Shown: positions 25,244 to 34,527 of the stretch, piece by piece
Numbering within the stretch: the first letter of the stretch is position 1
Layout: every line of letters starts with the position of its first letter
Source of the DNA: an uncultured SAR86 cluster bacterium
GTDB taxonomy: Bacteria > Pseudomonadota > Gammaproteobacteria > Magnimaribacterales > Magnimaribacteraceae
Length of the DNA: 64,000 nucleotides
Direction: 5' to 3'
Assembly: GCA_902554355.1 (NCBI GenBank)
Contig: CACDOC010000004.1
Coordinates: 16,071-80,070, forward strand
Notes under the pieces: generated by a model
The model's input: the letters and a program-made list of their open reading frames with translations, nothing else
What the model was told of the DNA's origin: nothing
Databases searched by the model: none
Position numbers and translations under genes: made by a program

Positions 25244-27127
25244 TTTAAGCTTTTGTTCGATTGCTTTCCTTACACCAATCCCATCTAGATTATTCATAAT
25301 CTTTTGTTGCTCTTGATCTCCGTGTTCGATAAATCCATCTGGCAAACCTAGATTTAACACGTTAGAAGAAGAATTTAATGCTATGAGTTCTTCATTTACT
25401 GCAGATCCAGCTCCACCAGCTATTACGTTATCTTCAAGAGTTACAATTAGTTTAAATTGATTAGATATTTCATTGATTAGATTTATATCAATAGGTTTTA
25501 TAAACCTCATATCTACAACCTTTGCTTTTAATTCTTTTCCAGCATGTATAGCTGAATCAAGCAAGCTACCAAAAGATAAAATAACCACTTCTTTTGTTTC
25601 CGAATTAAGAACTGTTTTGCTTTTTCCAATTTCAATAGTTTCATCAGATTTTTGACAGGTAATGCCTCTTCCTATTCCCCTGGGATACCTTACCGCTACA
25701 GGACCGGAGAAATTATATCCAGTATTTAACATCTTCCAGGCTAAGTCCTCATCTGAAGGCGCCATTATCATAATGTTTGGTATGCATCTGAGATAGGAAA
25801 GATCGAAAGCACCTTGGTGAGTTGCACCATCTAATCCAACCAAGCCTGCTCTGTCTATAGCAAAAAGGACATCCAGATTTTGAAGGGCTACGTCATGTAT
25901 TAATTGATCATAAGCCCTTTGAAGAAAGGTGCTATATATTGCGACTACAGGTTTTAATCCTTCGCATGCAAGCCCTGCTGCGAAACTAACGCTATGTTGT
26001 TCCGCAATAGCTACATCGTAATACTTTTCAGGAAAGGTCTTAGCAAATTCTTTCATTCCTGAACCTTCTCCCATTGCTGGTGTGATCGCAATTAGATTTT
26101 CATCCTTATTTGCTTTATGTATTAACCAGTCACCAAAAATTTTTGAGTAAGAGGGACTTTTAGGTTTAGAGTCAGCGGAAGGTAAGTCCTCCTTCTTAAT
26201 TTTATCGATAGCATGGAATCCAACTGGATCTCCTTCAGCTGGGGCATAGCCTTTTCCTTTAGTAGTAATTACATGAAGAAATCTAGGCCCATGAATATGC
26301 TTTAAATCTTCTAAGATATTAATTAAATTTTCAGAATCATGTCCATCCACAGGACCGAAATATTCAAATCCTAATTCTTCAAACAAAGAACCTGGAGCAA
26401 TCATGCCTTTAGCGTGTATTTCTGCTTTTCTAGCAAATTCCTTCGCACCTGGTAAATAAGTTAATACTGATTTACCACTTTCTCTAATTTTATTATAAGT
26501 TTTGCTTGCCCAAACCCTTGCAAGATAGTTTCTTAATCCTCCTATATTCTCAGAAATAGACATTTGATTATCATTTAAGATTACAAGGAGGTTTTTATCT
26601 AAAGAGCCTGCATGAGCTAAAGCCTCATAAGCCATTCCTGCTGTCATAGCTCCGTCTCCAATCACGGCAGTTACATGTCTATTAATATTTTTTGAATCTG
26701 CTCCAGTGATCATCCCTAAAGCAGCGCTGATCGATGTACTTGAATGACCGACACCAAAAGTATCGTATTCGCTTTCTGTTCTCACCGGGAAAGGAGCAAG
26801 ACCATTAGTTTGCCTCATGCTTTCCATGTCATTCTTCCTTCCTGTTAGAATTTTATGTGGATAAGTTTGATGCCCAACGTCCCAGACTAATCGGTCATGA
26901 GGAGTTTCAAACGCATAATGGAGAGCTAATGTTAACTCTATAACCCCGAGACCTGCACCAAAGTGACCACCTGTCTTTCCTACTGTGTACAGTAAGAATT
27001 CTCTTAATTCATCTGCAATTAAAGGTATATCCGTCTTATCTAGCTTTCTTAAATCTTCAGGAGAATTAATACCACCCAGAAATTTAGAAAGCGGTTTTTC
27101 AGTTGGTATTGATTCAAAGATTTTCAT
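25235..27127 (-). CDS. dxs: 1-deoxy-D-xylulose-5-phosphate synthase
   Basis: Dxs makes DXP from pyruvate and glyceraldehyde 3-phosphate with thiamine diphosphate, the entry step of the MEP isoprenoid pathway. The 630 residues match the usual length: GGHFGAGLGVIELTLALHY near the N-terminus, VIGDGAMTAGMAYEAL (ThDP binding), VAIAEQHSVSFAAGLA, and DGATHQGAFDLSYLR. It is the third gene of xseB-ispA-dxs, starting three bases after ispA ends. The cofactor comes via ThiL, encoded nearby on the opposite strand. Confidence 0.97.
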   Translation of the reverse strand: MKIFESIPTEKPLSKFLGGINSPEDLRKLDKTDIPLIADELREFLLYTVGKTGGHFGAGLGVIELTLALHYAFETPHDRLVWDVGHQTYPHKILTGRKNDMESMRQTNGLAPFPVRTESEYDTFGVGHSSTSISAALGMITGADSKNINRHVTAVIGDGAMTAGMAYEALAHAGSLDKNLLVILNDNQMSISENIGGLRNYLARVWASKTYNKIRESGKSVLTYLPGAKEFARKAEIHAKGMIAPGSLFEELGFEYFGPVDGHDSENLINILEDLKHIHGPRFLHVITTKGKGYAPAEGDPVGFHAIDKIKKEDLPSADSKPKSPSYSKIFGDWLIHKANKDENLIAITPAMGEGSGMKEFAKTFPEKYYDVAIAEQHSVSFAAGLACEGLKPVVAIYSTFLQRAYDQLIHDVALQNLDVLFAIDRAGLVGLDGATHQGAFDLSYLRCIPNIMIMAPSDEDLAWKMLNTGYNFSGPVAVRYPRGIGRGITCQKSDETIEIGKSKTVLNSETKEVVILSFGSLLDSAIHAGKELKAKVVDMRFIKPIDINLINEISNQFKLIVTLEDNVIAGGAGSAVNEELIALNSSSNVLNLGLPDGFIEHGDQEQQKIMNNLDGIGVRKAIEQKLKSI

Positions 27128-27130
27128 GAT

Positions 27131-28000
27131 TTAACTATTTCTGGATACTACATAATCAGCTAGCAATCTAAGATTATCAGCTTTTTGAGAAAGAGGAACT
27201 AGAATTTCTTTTGCTTCTTCAGCTAATTGATTGGCTTTAGATTTAGCTCCCTCCAAACCAGCTATTGAGGGATAGGTTATTTTGTTTTGATTAAGATCAG
27301 AGCCTTGATTTTTTCCACTCACCAAAGCAGGGGACTCAATATCAATAATATCGTCTTGTATCTGAAAAGCTAAACCTATTTTTTCTCCATAATTTTCTAA
27401 TATTTTTATGGTTTCTTCCTCCAATTGAGACAAATAACCTCCTATTTCTAGTGAAGTTTGAATCAATCTTCCCGTTTTTTGGAAATGCATTAGATCAAGC
27501 TCTTCAATAGTTACTTTCTCGTCCATATGTATATCTTTTACTTGACCTCCCACCATCCCTGAGGAACCACATGCCTTTGCTAATTTTGACAAGAGCAAGA
27601 CTTTTATATCTTCTTGTACGTTGAATTTGCAGATTAATTCGAAGGCTAGCGGTTGCAATGCATCTCCAGCAAGAATAGCTGTGGCTTCATCAAACTGAAC
27701 ATGACAAGTTGGGCTTCCTCTTCTTAAATCATCATTATCCATAGAAGGTAGATCGTCATGAATTAAAGAATAACAATGGATTAATTCAACTGCACAAGCA
27801 GATAAATCCCTATCCCGTTGATCGCATTGACCTAGATCTGAAGATAAATAGACCAGTATAGGTCTTAGCCTTTTACCTCCGTTAAGCACAGAATACCTCA
27901 TCGCTTCAGTTAATCGAGAGTCTTCAGAAGGTAATACTTCTTTAAGGTTTTTATTAACTTGGTCTCTGTATTTTTTTAAGAGATTTTCAAAATCAGACAT
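27131..28000 (-). CDS. ispA: Farnesyl diphosphate synthase (geranyltranstransferase)
   Basis: IspA condenses isopentenyl diphosphate with allylic diphosphates to farnesyl diphosphate. The 289 residues contain both aspartate-rich motifs: DDLPSMDNDDLRRG and DDIIDIES, plus GGKRLRPILVYL at the N-terminus and the late AFQIQDDI. The start overlaps xseB by 8 bases, which implies translational coupling. The xseB-ispA-dxs order matches E. coli. Confidence 0.95.
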   Translation of the reverse strand: MSDFENLLKKYRDQVNKNLKEVLPSEDSRLTEAMRYSVLNGGKRLRPILVYLSSDLGQCDQRDRDLSACAVELIHCYSLIHDDLPSMDNDDLRRGSPTCHVQFDEATAILAGDALQPLAFELICKFNVQEDIKVLLLSKLAKACGSSGMVGGQVKDIHMDEKVTIEELDLMHFQKTGRLIQTSLEIGGYLSQLEEETIKILENYGEKIGLAFQIQDDIIDIESPALVSGKNQGSDLNQNKITYPSIAGLEGAKSKANQLAEEAKEILVPLSQKADNLRLLADYVVSRNS

Positions 28001-28226
28001 CTTTTAATGGAGTAGTCTTAAGTTCTCCATTTTCTTCAATGAGTTTTTGAACTTGTAATTCTGCTTTCGACAATTGTTCTTGGCATTGCCTCGCTAATTT
28101 GATCCCTTTTTCAAAAGATTTTAGAGAATTTTCTAGACTTAGATCTCCTGATTCTAGGTCCTCAACTATACCTTCAAGTTCCTCTAAAGCTTTTTCAAAA
28201 TTTATTTCTGTCTTTTTAGTAGCCAT
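27993..28226 (-). CDS. xseB: Exodeoxyribonuclease VII small subunit
   Basis: XseB is the small helical subunit of exonuclease VII, which degrades single-stranded DNA with the large subunit XseA (not in this window). The 77-residue protein shows the family pattern NFEKALEELEGIVEDLESGDLSLENSLKSFEKGIKLARQCQ with its coiled-coil hairpin. It overlaps ispA by 8 bases and begins 11 bases after the TonB receptor gene ends. Confidence 0.95.
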   Translation of the reverse strand: MATKKTEINFEKALEELEGIVEDLESGDLSLENSLKSFEKGIKLARQCQEQLSKAELQVQKLIEENGELKTTPLKDV

Positions 28227-28237
28227 AAATAATAAGT

Positions 28238-30286
28238 TTACAATGAATATTCCAAACCTACATAGGTTTCTCTAGGCAAACCAGGAAAATATCTATCTCC
28301 ACCAAAAGCATTAAAGTCAGCTCTTTCGGCATAATCTTTATCAGTAAGGTTATCTATTCTTAGATAGAATTTTAACTTCTCAGAGTAATTTAGATTTGAT
28401 CTGAAATGCATCAAAGTGTGCCCCTCATATTCATGTAGATTAGCCGCATCAGTAAAATAAGAGTCCATATGCTCCAATTCGAAGGCTAAAGAGACATCAT
28501 CGTTAATGGAGGTATTCAAGATTAAATTGGCCATTAGTTTAGGAGAAGTATCGATTTCGTTACCGATTCTAATTTTCTCTCTCATAGAAGTATCAGAGTC
28601 AAAATCATATTTGTGATCCCCGTAAGTGAAGTTACTGATTAGATTACTTGTTTCATTAATCTTTAAATCTAGAGTAAATTCAATTCCTTTATGATTTGTT
28701 TTTCCATTATCAATAATGAAATTTTCTGAATCTCTGAATATAGAGTTTCTTTTTTTACTTTTATAAATACTTAAGGATCCATTTAGATTATCCAGATTGA
28801 ACGCAGTACCCATCTCAACCATTGTTAACTTTTCAGAATCTAGATCACTCACATTTTGTTTCTTTTGTAATCTATAGGCTTCATTTATTTGAGGAGGCCT
28901 AAAACCTAAACTTGCTTGAAAGAAATAATTCACAAGGTCGAAGTAAGTTTCTATTCCTGCCCTAAAGCTCAATTCATTAAAATTATCTGATCTATCATCT
29001 GGTCTGTTGTAGTAACAACCACCAAAACCACAATTAGTTCCATCCTCTCTAGTATTGCCACTATTAATTCTATTGTTGTAATCGTATTTTATGGATTCTG
29101 TTCTTATATCAGCGAAAAATAATAGATCCCCACTTATATAAAGGTCATCTATGCCTACAAACGCTGCGTAAACCTTTGAATCAACTTCATAATCATAATG
29201 CTTTCCTTGGGGTCTAGTTGCATTGTTAAAAGCGGAGCTAGTGGTTAATGCATTGGCTTGAGTTTCAACTAATTCAGCATCAGCCATTTCAATCTGCAAT
29301 CCTCCTATAAGAGAGTAATGTTCAAAGTTAAGAAATCTTTTGAACAACACCCCAAAACTAACATGACTATTCTCTTCAACGGGAGTTCCTGGTAAAAAAT
29401 GTTGAAGAAATACCATGTCATTCTTTCTAATGAAAGGTGAGAGTAGGGATATGCCATTTTTTTTCTCTCTTTTTAAGTTTAAAGATATTCTTTGGGAATT
29501 AGCGTCTCTAAAAGCTTCAGGGTTAAGATTTTTTCTATTTAAGCTTGAATCTTTATATGAATTTAAACCAGTAATGTAACCAGCAGTTTCTTGATTCAAG
29601 TTAGTTAAAGTCATATTTAATGATGCTGTCCAAGAATTCAGCTGAAAATCAGATCTCATCTTTAGTTTTTGCTGATCGTATCCTGAAAATTCTCTGAAAC
29701 CATCATTAGAAGCACCAAAGATATTAAGACTCCAGTTAGATCGATTTCCTAGCTTCGCCTTAATATTTCTATACCCATTAGGACCCAGGTTTGTAGAGAT
29801 GTTATTTTCATCTTTTAGTGGCTTTGAAATCACGTTTATAACTCCATGCATTGCGTTAGCTCCGTACCTAGAACTAGCAGGACCTGTTATGGTTTCTATG
29901 CCCCCTGAATTCTCGAAAGCAGTTTCAAAAAGGCCATTTACATTACAAAAACCAGCAGGTCTAACTGGAATACCATCTTCTAAGATTAAAAATGAACCGC
30001 AAGCTCCTGGTCCAGTAAGCACTGGCGATCGCATGGCAGTTAAATGCTCCTGACCAGAACCTCTACTTATCCAAATTCCTGGTAGTCTTCTAAAAATTTG
30101 TTTGGGGTGTTGGGCATCTAATTTATTTAACTCAAAAGAGTCAATTGATGATAAGGATACACTTTCTGACCATCCACTCAGATTAGATATCTTTTTTTCT
30201 AAAACTATTATTTCATCTTCTTCTGCCTGTAAAGAAGAGGTAAAAAATAAGAGGCCTAAAATTATTAATTTAAAATTTGTCTGCAT
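28238..30286 (-). CDS. TonB-dependent outer membrane receptor
   Basis: The 682-residue protein has a signal peptide (MQTNFKLIILGLLFFTSSLQA, cleavage after QA), a plug domain (about 45-155, with PKQIFRRLPGIWISRGSGQE and RYGANAMHGVINVISKP) and a beta-barrel. Two cysteines flank the plug segment GACGSFLILEDGIPVRPAGFC. No typical Ton box stands out. The substrate (iron chelate, cobalamin, glycan or other) cannot be told. An AAGGAAG ribosome-binding site precedes the ATG in an 88-base gap after the RND gene. It lies upstream of xseB on the same strand. Confidence 0.92.
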   Translation of the reverse strand: MQTNFKLIILGLLFFTSSLQAEEDEIIVLEKKISNLSGWSESVSLSSIDSFELNKLDAQHPKQIFRRLPGIWISRGSGQEHLTAMRSPVLTGPGACGSFLILEDGIPVRPAGFCNVNGLFETAFENSGGIETITGPASSRYGANAMHGVINVISKPLKDENNISTNLGPNGYRNIKAKLGNRSNWSLNIFGASNDGFREFSGYDQQKLKMRSDFQLNSWTASLNMTLTNLNQETAGYITGLNSYKDSSLNRKNLNPEAFRDANSQRISLNLKREKKNGISLLSPFIRKNDMVFLQHFLPGTPVEENSHVSFGVLFKRFLNFEHYSLIGGLQIEMADAELVETQANALTTSSAFNNATRPQGKHYDYEVDSKVYAAFVGIDDLYISGDLLFFADIRTESIKYDYNNRINSGNTREDGTNCGFGGCYYNRPDDRSDNFNELSFRAGIETYFDLVNYFFQASLGFRPPQINEAYRLQKKQNVSDLDSEKLTMVEMGTAFNLDNLNGSLSIYKSKKRNSIFRDSENFIIDNGKTNHKGIEFTLDLKINETSNLISNFTYGDHKYDFDSDTSMREKIRIGNEIDTSPKLMANLILNTSINDDVSLAFELEHMDSYFTDAANLHEYEGHTLMHFRSNLNYSEKLKFYLRIDNLTDKDYAERADFNAFGGDRYFPGLPRETYVGLEYSL

Positions 30287-30374
30287 TTATAACTTCCTTT
30301 TAATCAATACATAAGTGACTTTGGAGTATTGTAAGAAGAATGATTAGATATTACTAATTCACAAACCTGAACCT

Positions 30375-33300
30375 TTAATTTTGATTCGCTTTTTTTCTAA
30401 AGTTTACAAAAGGTCTAGTAAGTAAATTAAGAAGTTTTCTTGGAAGCCTATTTACTGAATCACCAAGCACAAGGGCACAAGGAGTAACCACTAGCGTTAA
30501 TATAGTAGCCACGGTCAAACCAACCACCAATGACCCAGCCATTTGTTCCCAGAAACTTGTGATATAAGAACCGCTTTTAACAGTTCTTTCGATTAAGTCT
30601 ATACTGTAACCTAAAGCGATCGGCATTAATCCTGCAATGGTTGTGAAAGAAGTCAAGAATACAGGTCTAAGTCTCAATACAGCACTTCTTAAGGCCAGTG
30701 ATTTAGTATCTGATTCAGGATTATTTCTCTTAAGAAGGTTGAAGGTATCAATGAGTACAATATTGTTATTAACCACTATTCCTGCAAGCGCTACACAACA
30801 AATTCCTGTTTGAAGAGTGCTAAAAGATCTACCTAGAATTAAAAGAGATACAAACACACCCCCAAAAGATAAAAGGATTGCTGAAAGCACTATATTGGCT
30901 TGGTAAAAACTATTGAACTGTGTGACAAGAACTATCAACATTACAAATAACATAGTAATGAATCCCATTATGAGGAAGTCAGAAGATTCTTTATTGTATC
31001 TGTCGAAACCATCGAATTCTACGGTTATGCCTCTTCCTAGATCAGTGTTATTTAACCATCTTTTAATTTGTCTAATTTTTTCAGAAGCAACTACCCCTGG
31101 CATATTGTCTGCTGCTATTTGCTCTACTCGTTTACCATCTTTTCTACTTATTGTTTTAGTTGCAGGTTTAATGGTTGTGTTAACGAAGCTGCTAACAGGA
31201 ACTAGACCTCTTTGGGTTTGTATATTCAATTGTTCAAGCTGGTCTATGTTTCTTTCAGATTTAGGGAATCTAACTCTTATATCAACCTCTCTATCAAGAT
31301 TCAAAGGACGATACTCACCAACTTTGATTCCGTTTGTAACCATTTGAACAGCTGCTCCAACATCTGACAGTCCAGCTCCGTATTGTGCTGCTTTTGTCCT
31401 GTCTATATTTAACTCCCATTCTATTCCTCTAGTATCAGAACTATCTCTTATATCTGTTAGACCGGTTACTTCATTTTCTAAATAATTCCTTATCTTTTTT
31501 GTGGCCCTTTTTAGAGCTATTTCATCTTCACCTCTAATGTTTAGTTGAATAGCTTTTCCTATAGGAGGTCCACCCTTTTCGGCTTCTACACTAACAATAT
31601 AACCAGATACGTTACTTAAACGTTCTCTCATTAATTCTAATATTTCATATCCATTTCTATCGGAGACGGCATTGTCTTCAGCATAAAAGTCGACAAACAT
31701 TCCTCCTACCTTATCGGAATCATTTCCTCGAAAGCCACCACCTGAACCACCTGAATTACTCCAAGTACTCAACATTTCAATATCTTCCATGCCTATTATC
31801 TTTTGTTCAGCATCAATAGCTATGTCTCGAATTTCATCAACAGACAGATTTCCCCTAGCATATACATCTACATCAGCAAATTGAGGGGCAACTTCAGGAA
31901 AATAAATTATTCCTTTTCCGTGTTGTACCCATAAAGCAATAGACAAAATGATTGCTGACAAAATAATGAATATAGTCTGCCCCGGAGTGTTCAAATATTG
32001 ATTTACTTTTCGAGCATATTTTCCAGTCACGCCTGGAAGAGCAAGAGGGTCAGAAGATTCTAGTCTTCTAATGTTATTTATTTCTTCTTCTGACTGTTTA
32101 GCTAAACCACCAAACATGGCACCTAAAATTGGAGCAAACACTAGAGAGTAGAGGAGGGAGCCAACCAAAACACAAAAAACTGTTATGGGCATGTCCCTAA
32201 TGAATTTACCCATTCCGGGCATTAGCATTAAAGGCGTAAAAGCTATTAAGGTTGTCACTGTAGACGTTAATACGGGCCAGAACATTCTGGTGGCAGCAGC
32301 TGAATAGGCTTGCACTCTATCCATGCCCTCAGCTAATTTTCTATCAGCGTATTCTGTAATAACTATCGAACCATCAATAGTCATTCCCATTGAAATTAAC
32401 ATGCCAAACATGACCATGAAATTAAATTCTTTACCTAATATAAGTAGAACCAATAAGGCAAAAAGGTATGAGAAGGGAATAGCCATTCCAACCAGCATAG
32501 AAGTCCTAAAACCTAAAGCTGCTAGAACTACTATCATGACTAACGCAACTGAGGTTAAAACATTACCTTGTAATTCAGTAATCATCTGTAGAGCGAATTC
32601 AGAATCGTCTCTTACAAAATCTACTTCAACTCCTTCTGGAAAATCTTCAGAAAATTCAAGGACTAATTCTTTAACTTCTGCAACAGTATCTATGATATTT
32701 GTTCCTAGTCTTTTGGTTATGTCTATCGACAAAGATTGCTTGCCATTGATTCTCGAGTAACCGCCACGATCTTTATAAGTAAGGCTTACATTGGCTACAT
32801 CTTTTAGAGTTACAACGGAGTTTCCAGATACTTTTATTGGTAGCCTCTCTATATCCTCCAAGCTAGCAAAAACACTGGGTACGTTTACAGAGAATCTACC
32901 TTTTCCAGTGTCTTGTGATCCGGCGGGGATTACCCTATTGTTGTTAGCTACGGCTTGGTAGAGTTGATTCATAGAGATGCCGTAAGATTCAAGTTTATTT
33001 TTTTCGACAATTGCTTCTATCAAGTCTTCAGGAACCCCATTCAATTCAGCTGTTAAAACATTAGGATGAGTTTCAATAACATCCAACAGGTCTTGAGTTA
33101 AATTTACCAATACTCTTTGCGGAAGAACTTCACTAGAAATACTTACTGTTAGTATTGGATTATCAGCTGTGGAAAACTCTCTTATGCTAGGTTCCCTGGC
33201 ATCATCAGGGAGCAATCTTTTAGCTTCATCAACTTTTACACGTATGTCATAAAGAGCTTGATCCATATCAATATCTTGATCAAATTGAATCATAATTGCT

Positions 33301-33569
33301 GTGTATCCAGTTCTAGATGTAGATCTAATTGTATCGACCCCTTCTACTGTTCTTAAAGCATCTTCAAGAGGCTTGGCTAATAGTCTTTCCGAATCCTCAG
33401 GCGATACTCCTTCAAAACCAACACCAACATAAGCGCCAGGAAAATCTACATCGGGTTCTGTGGCTTTAGGTAAATAATTTAGCGCATAAAATCCAGATAA
33501 AGTGATTAGAATTAGAACACTTAATGAGGTCCTACTTTTCTTTATGGCTTGTAAGATAAGGGCCTTCAT
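30375..33569 (-). CDS. RND-family efflux transporter permease
   Basis: This 1064-residue inner-membrane pump has the RND duplication: an N-terminal membrane helix, two large periplasmic loops and two sets of membrane helices. PGAYVGVGFEGVSPEDSERLL, the MFGMLISMGMTIDGSIVITEY region in TM4, and GICCVALAGIVVNNNIVLIDTFN in the second half are typical. TM4 carries one acidic residue (IDGSIV) where the drug pumps have a DD pair. Its start overlaps the adaptor gene by four bases. No outer-membrane TolC-like gene is local. Drug, lipid or metabolite export is possible; substrate unknown. Confidence 0.92.
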   Translation of the reverse strand: MKALILQAIKKSRTSLSVLILITLSGFYALNYLPKATEPDVDFPGAYVGVGFEGVSPEDSERLLAKPLEDALRTVEGVDTIRSTSRTGYTAIMIQFDQDIDMDQALYDIRVKVDEAKRLLPDDAREPSIREFSTADNPILTVSISSEVLPQRVLVNLTQDLLDVIETHPNVLTAELNGVPEDLIEAIVEKNKLESYGISMNQLYQAVANNNRVIPAGSQDTGKGRFSVNVPSVFASLEDIERLPIKVSGNSVVTLKDVANVSLTYKDRGGYSRINGKQSLSIDITKRLGTNIIDTVAEVKELVLEFSEDFPEGVEVDFVRDDSEFALQMITELQGNVLTSVALVMIVVLAALGFRTSMLVGMAIPFSYLFALLVLLILGKEFNFMVMFGMLISMGMTIDGSIVITEYADRKLAEGMDRVQAYSAAATRMFWPVLTSTVTTLIAFTPLMLMPGMGKFIRDMPITVFCVLVGSLLYSLVFAPILGAMFGGLAKQSEEEINNIRRLESSDPLALPGVTGKYARKVNQYLNTPGQTIFIILSAIILSIALWVQHGKGIIYFPEVAPQFADVDVYARGNLSVDEIRDIAIDAEQKIIGMEDIEMLSTWSNSGGSGGGFRGNDSDKVGGMFVDFYAEDNAVSDRNGYEILELMRERLSNVSGYIVSVEAEKGGPPIGKAIQLNIRGEDEIALKRATKKIRNYLENEVTGLTDIRDSSDTRGIEWELNIDRTKAAQYGAGLSDVGAAVQMVTNGIKVGEYRPLNLDREVDIRVRFPKSERNIDQLEQLNIQTQRGLVPVSSFVNTTIKPATKTISRKDGKRVEQIAADNMPGVVASEKIRQIKRWLNNTDLGRGITVEFDGFDRYNKESSDFLIMGFITMLFVMLIVLVTQFNSFYQANIVLSAILLSFGGVFVSLLILGRSFSTLQTGICCVALAGIVVNNNIVLIDTFNLLKRNNPESDTKSLALRSAVLRLRPVFLTSFTTIAGLMPIALGYSIDLIERTVKSGSYITSFWEQMAGSLVVGLTVATILTLVVTPCALVLGDSVNRLPRKLLNLLTRPFVNFRKKANQN

Positions 33570-34471
33570 GCCTCAGGGTAAGAAATTTCTTTAACGTTAA
33601 CTGTTTGACCTTGAAATACATACTCTTGACCAAGAGTGATGATTCTTTCGTTCTCATTTAAACCAGAAATCCAAAGACCATCCGTCGTGTCTTCAAGTAT
33701 CTCTATTTCTCTGAATTCAACAGAATTATTTTCATCGACAGTTCTTATACCTAATTTACCTTGATCGTTTAAAGAAAGGATAGCGGGCGAAATTTTATGG
33801 GAGAAAACTTTTTTACTTTCTATGAATATTTCTGCAGAAACACCATCTCTTATGGTTCTATCTTTATTATCAACTTTAATCTCTACTCTAAAAGTTCTTG
33901 TATTTCTATCCGCAGATGTGGCGATAAAAGAAACCTTACCTTGTATTTCATCTCCTGATATTAAACGTGCCATCGAATTTGCACCTACTTCTAAGTCAGC
34001 AATATCTTTTTCAGCAATATCCGCTACCAATAACATAGGGTTGGAATCTATTAGAGACGCGCAGGTTCCTCCTGTATTGAGATAATCTCCTTTATCCACA
34101 TTTAAAGATTCTAAATATCCTGAGAAAGGAGCAACTATTTTGGGGTAGGCCTCTCTTCCTGCTATGTATAACTGACATATAAGATCCCCTTCTTTTACGT
34201 AGTCACCTTGTTTGAATGGTGTAGATACAACCCTTCCACCTATTTCAGCTCTTACGTTTATGAATTTATCTGCTTCAGTAAAACCACTTGCTCTGATTGA
34301 CTTTGATTTTAGGATTGCTTGACTGTTTAATACAGTTACAGAAGAAAGGGTTGCTAAAGAGCTCTCACTTTTAGGACTAACTTCGTCATCTACAAGGCTG
34401 CCAGATACCATCCATATTGCTAGAAAAAATGCCGTTATTGCAGCGGTTTTATAGGTTTGTTTTATTTTCAT
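33566..34471 (-). CDS. RND efflux periplasmic adaptor (membrane fusion protein)
   Basis: The 301-residue protein has an N-terminal membrane anchor (about residues 9-25, KTAAITAFFLAIWMVSG), then a lipoyl/barrel-sandwich domain (GRVVSTPFKQGDYVKEGDLICQL and FSGYLESLNVDKGDYLNTGG), a beta-barrel and a membrane-proximal domain. It is short for the family and has little coiled-coil hairpin between the lipoyl halves. It would link the RND pump to an outer-membrane channel. It overlaps the pump gene by four bases and is preceded by a promoter and an inverted repeat. Confidence 0.9.
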   Translation of the reverse strand: MKIKQTYKTAAITAFFLAIWMVSGSLVDDEVSPKSESSLATLSSVTVLNSQAILKSKSIRASGFTEADKFINVRAEIGGRVVSTPFKQGDYVKEGDLICQLYIAGREAYPKIVAPFSGYLESLNVDKGDYLNTGGTCASLIDSNPMLLVADIAEKDIADLEVGANSMARLISGDEIQGKVSFIATSADRNTRTFRVEIKVDNKDRTIRDGVSAEIFIESKKVFSHKISPAILSLNDQGKLGIRTVDENNSVEFREIEILEDTTDGLWISGLNENERIITLGQEYVFQGQTVNVKEISYPEA

Positions 34472-34486
34472 TAATTTTTTATTTAG

Positions 34487-34508
34487 GTGTTATACATGAC
34501 TATAACAC
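34487..34508. promoter_or_regulatory. Inverted repeat (putative operator) over the efflux operon promoter
   Basis: GTGTTATA and its exact reverse complement TATAACAC flank a six-base spacer, 15 bases upstream of the adaptor start. The right arm overlaps the proposed -10 element on the minus strand. An 8+6+8 dyad over a -10 box is a typical operator design for a dimeric repressor of efflux genes. No regulator gene is adjacent, so the binding protein is unknown. Confidence 0.5.
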
Positions 34509-34526
34509 TAAAATAGTATTTGTTAA
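34499..34526 (-). promoter_or_regulatory. Putative promoter of the adaptor-RND operon
   Basis: On the minus strand TTAACA (34521-34526) and TATAGT (34499-34504) are separated by 16 bases, each matching five of six sigma-70 consensus positions. Predicted transcription start is about 20 bases before the adaptor ATG. The -35 box abuts the end of the DnaT-like gene. The -10 overlaps the dyad at 34487-34508. Confidence 0.55.
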
Positions 34527-34527
34527 A

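Noticed and set aside
30913-31347. 144-residue plus-strand ORF inside the RND gene
   Set aside because: Shadow of the RND periplasmic domain coding sequence with no supporting signal.
32323-32760. 145-residue plus-strand ORF inside the RND gene
   Set aside because: Antisense to conserved transmembrane sequence of the pump; no ribosome-binding site or recognisable domain.
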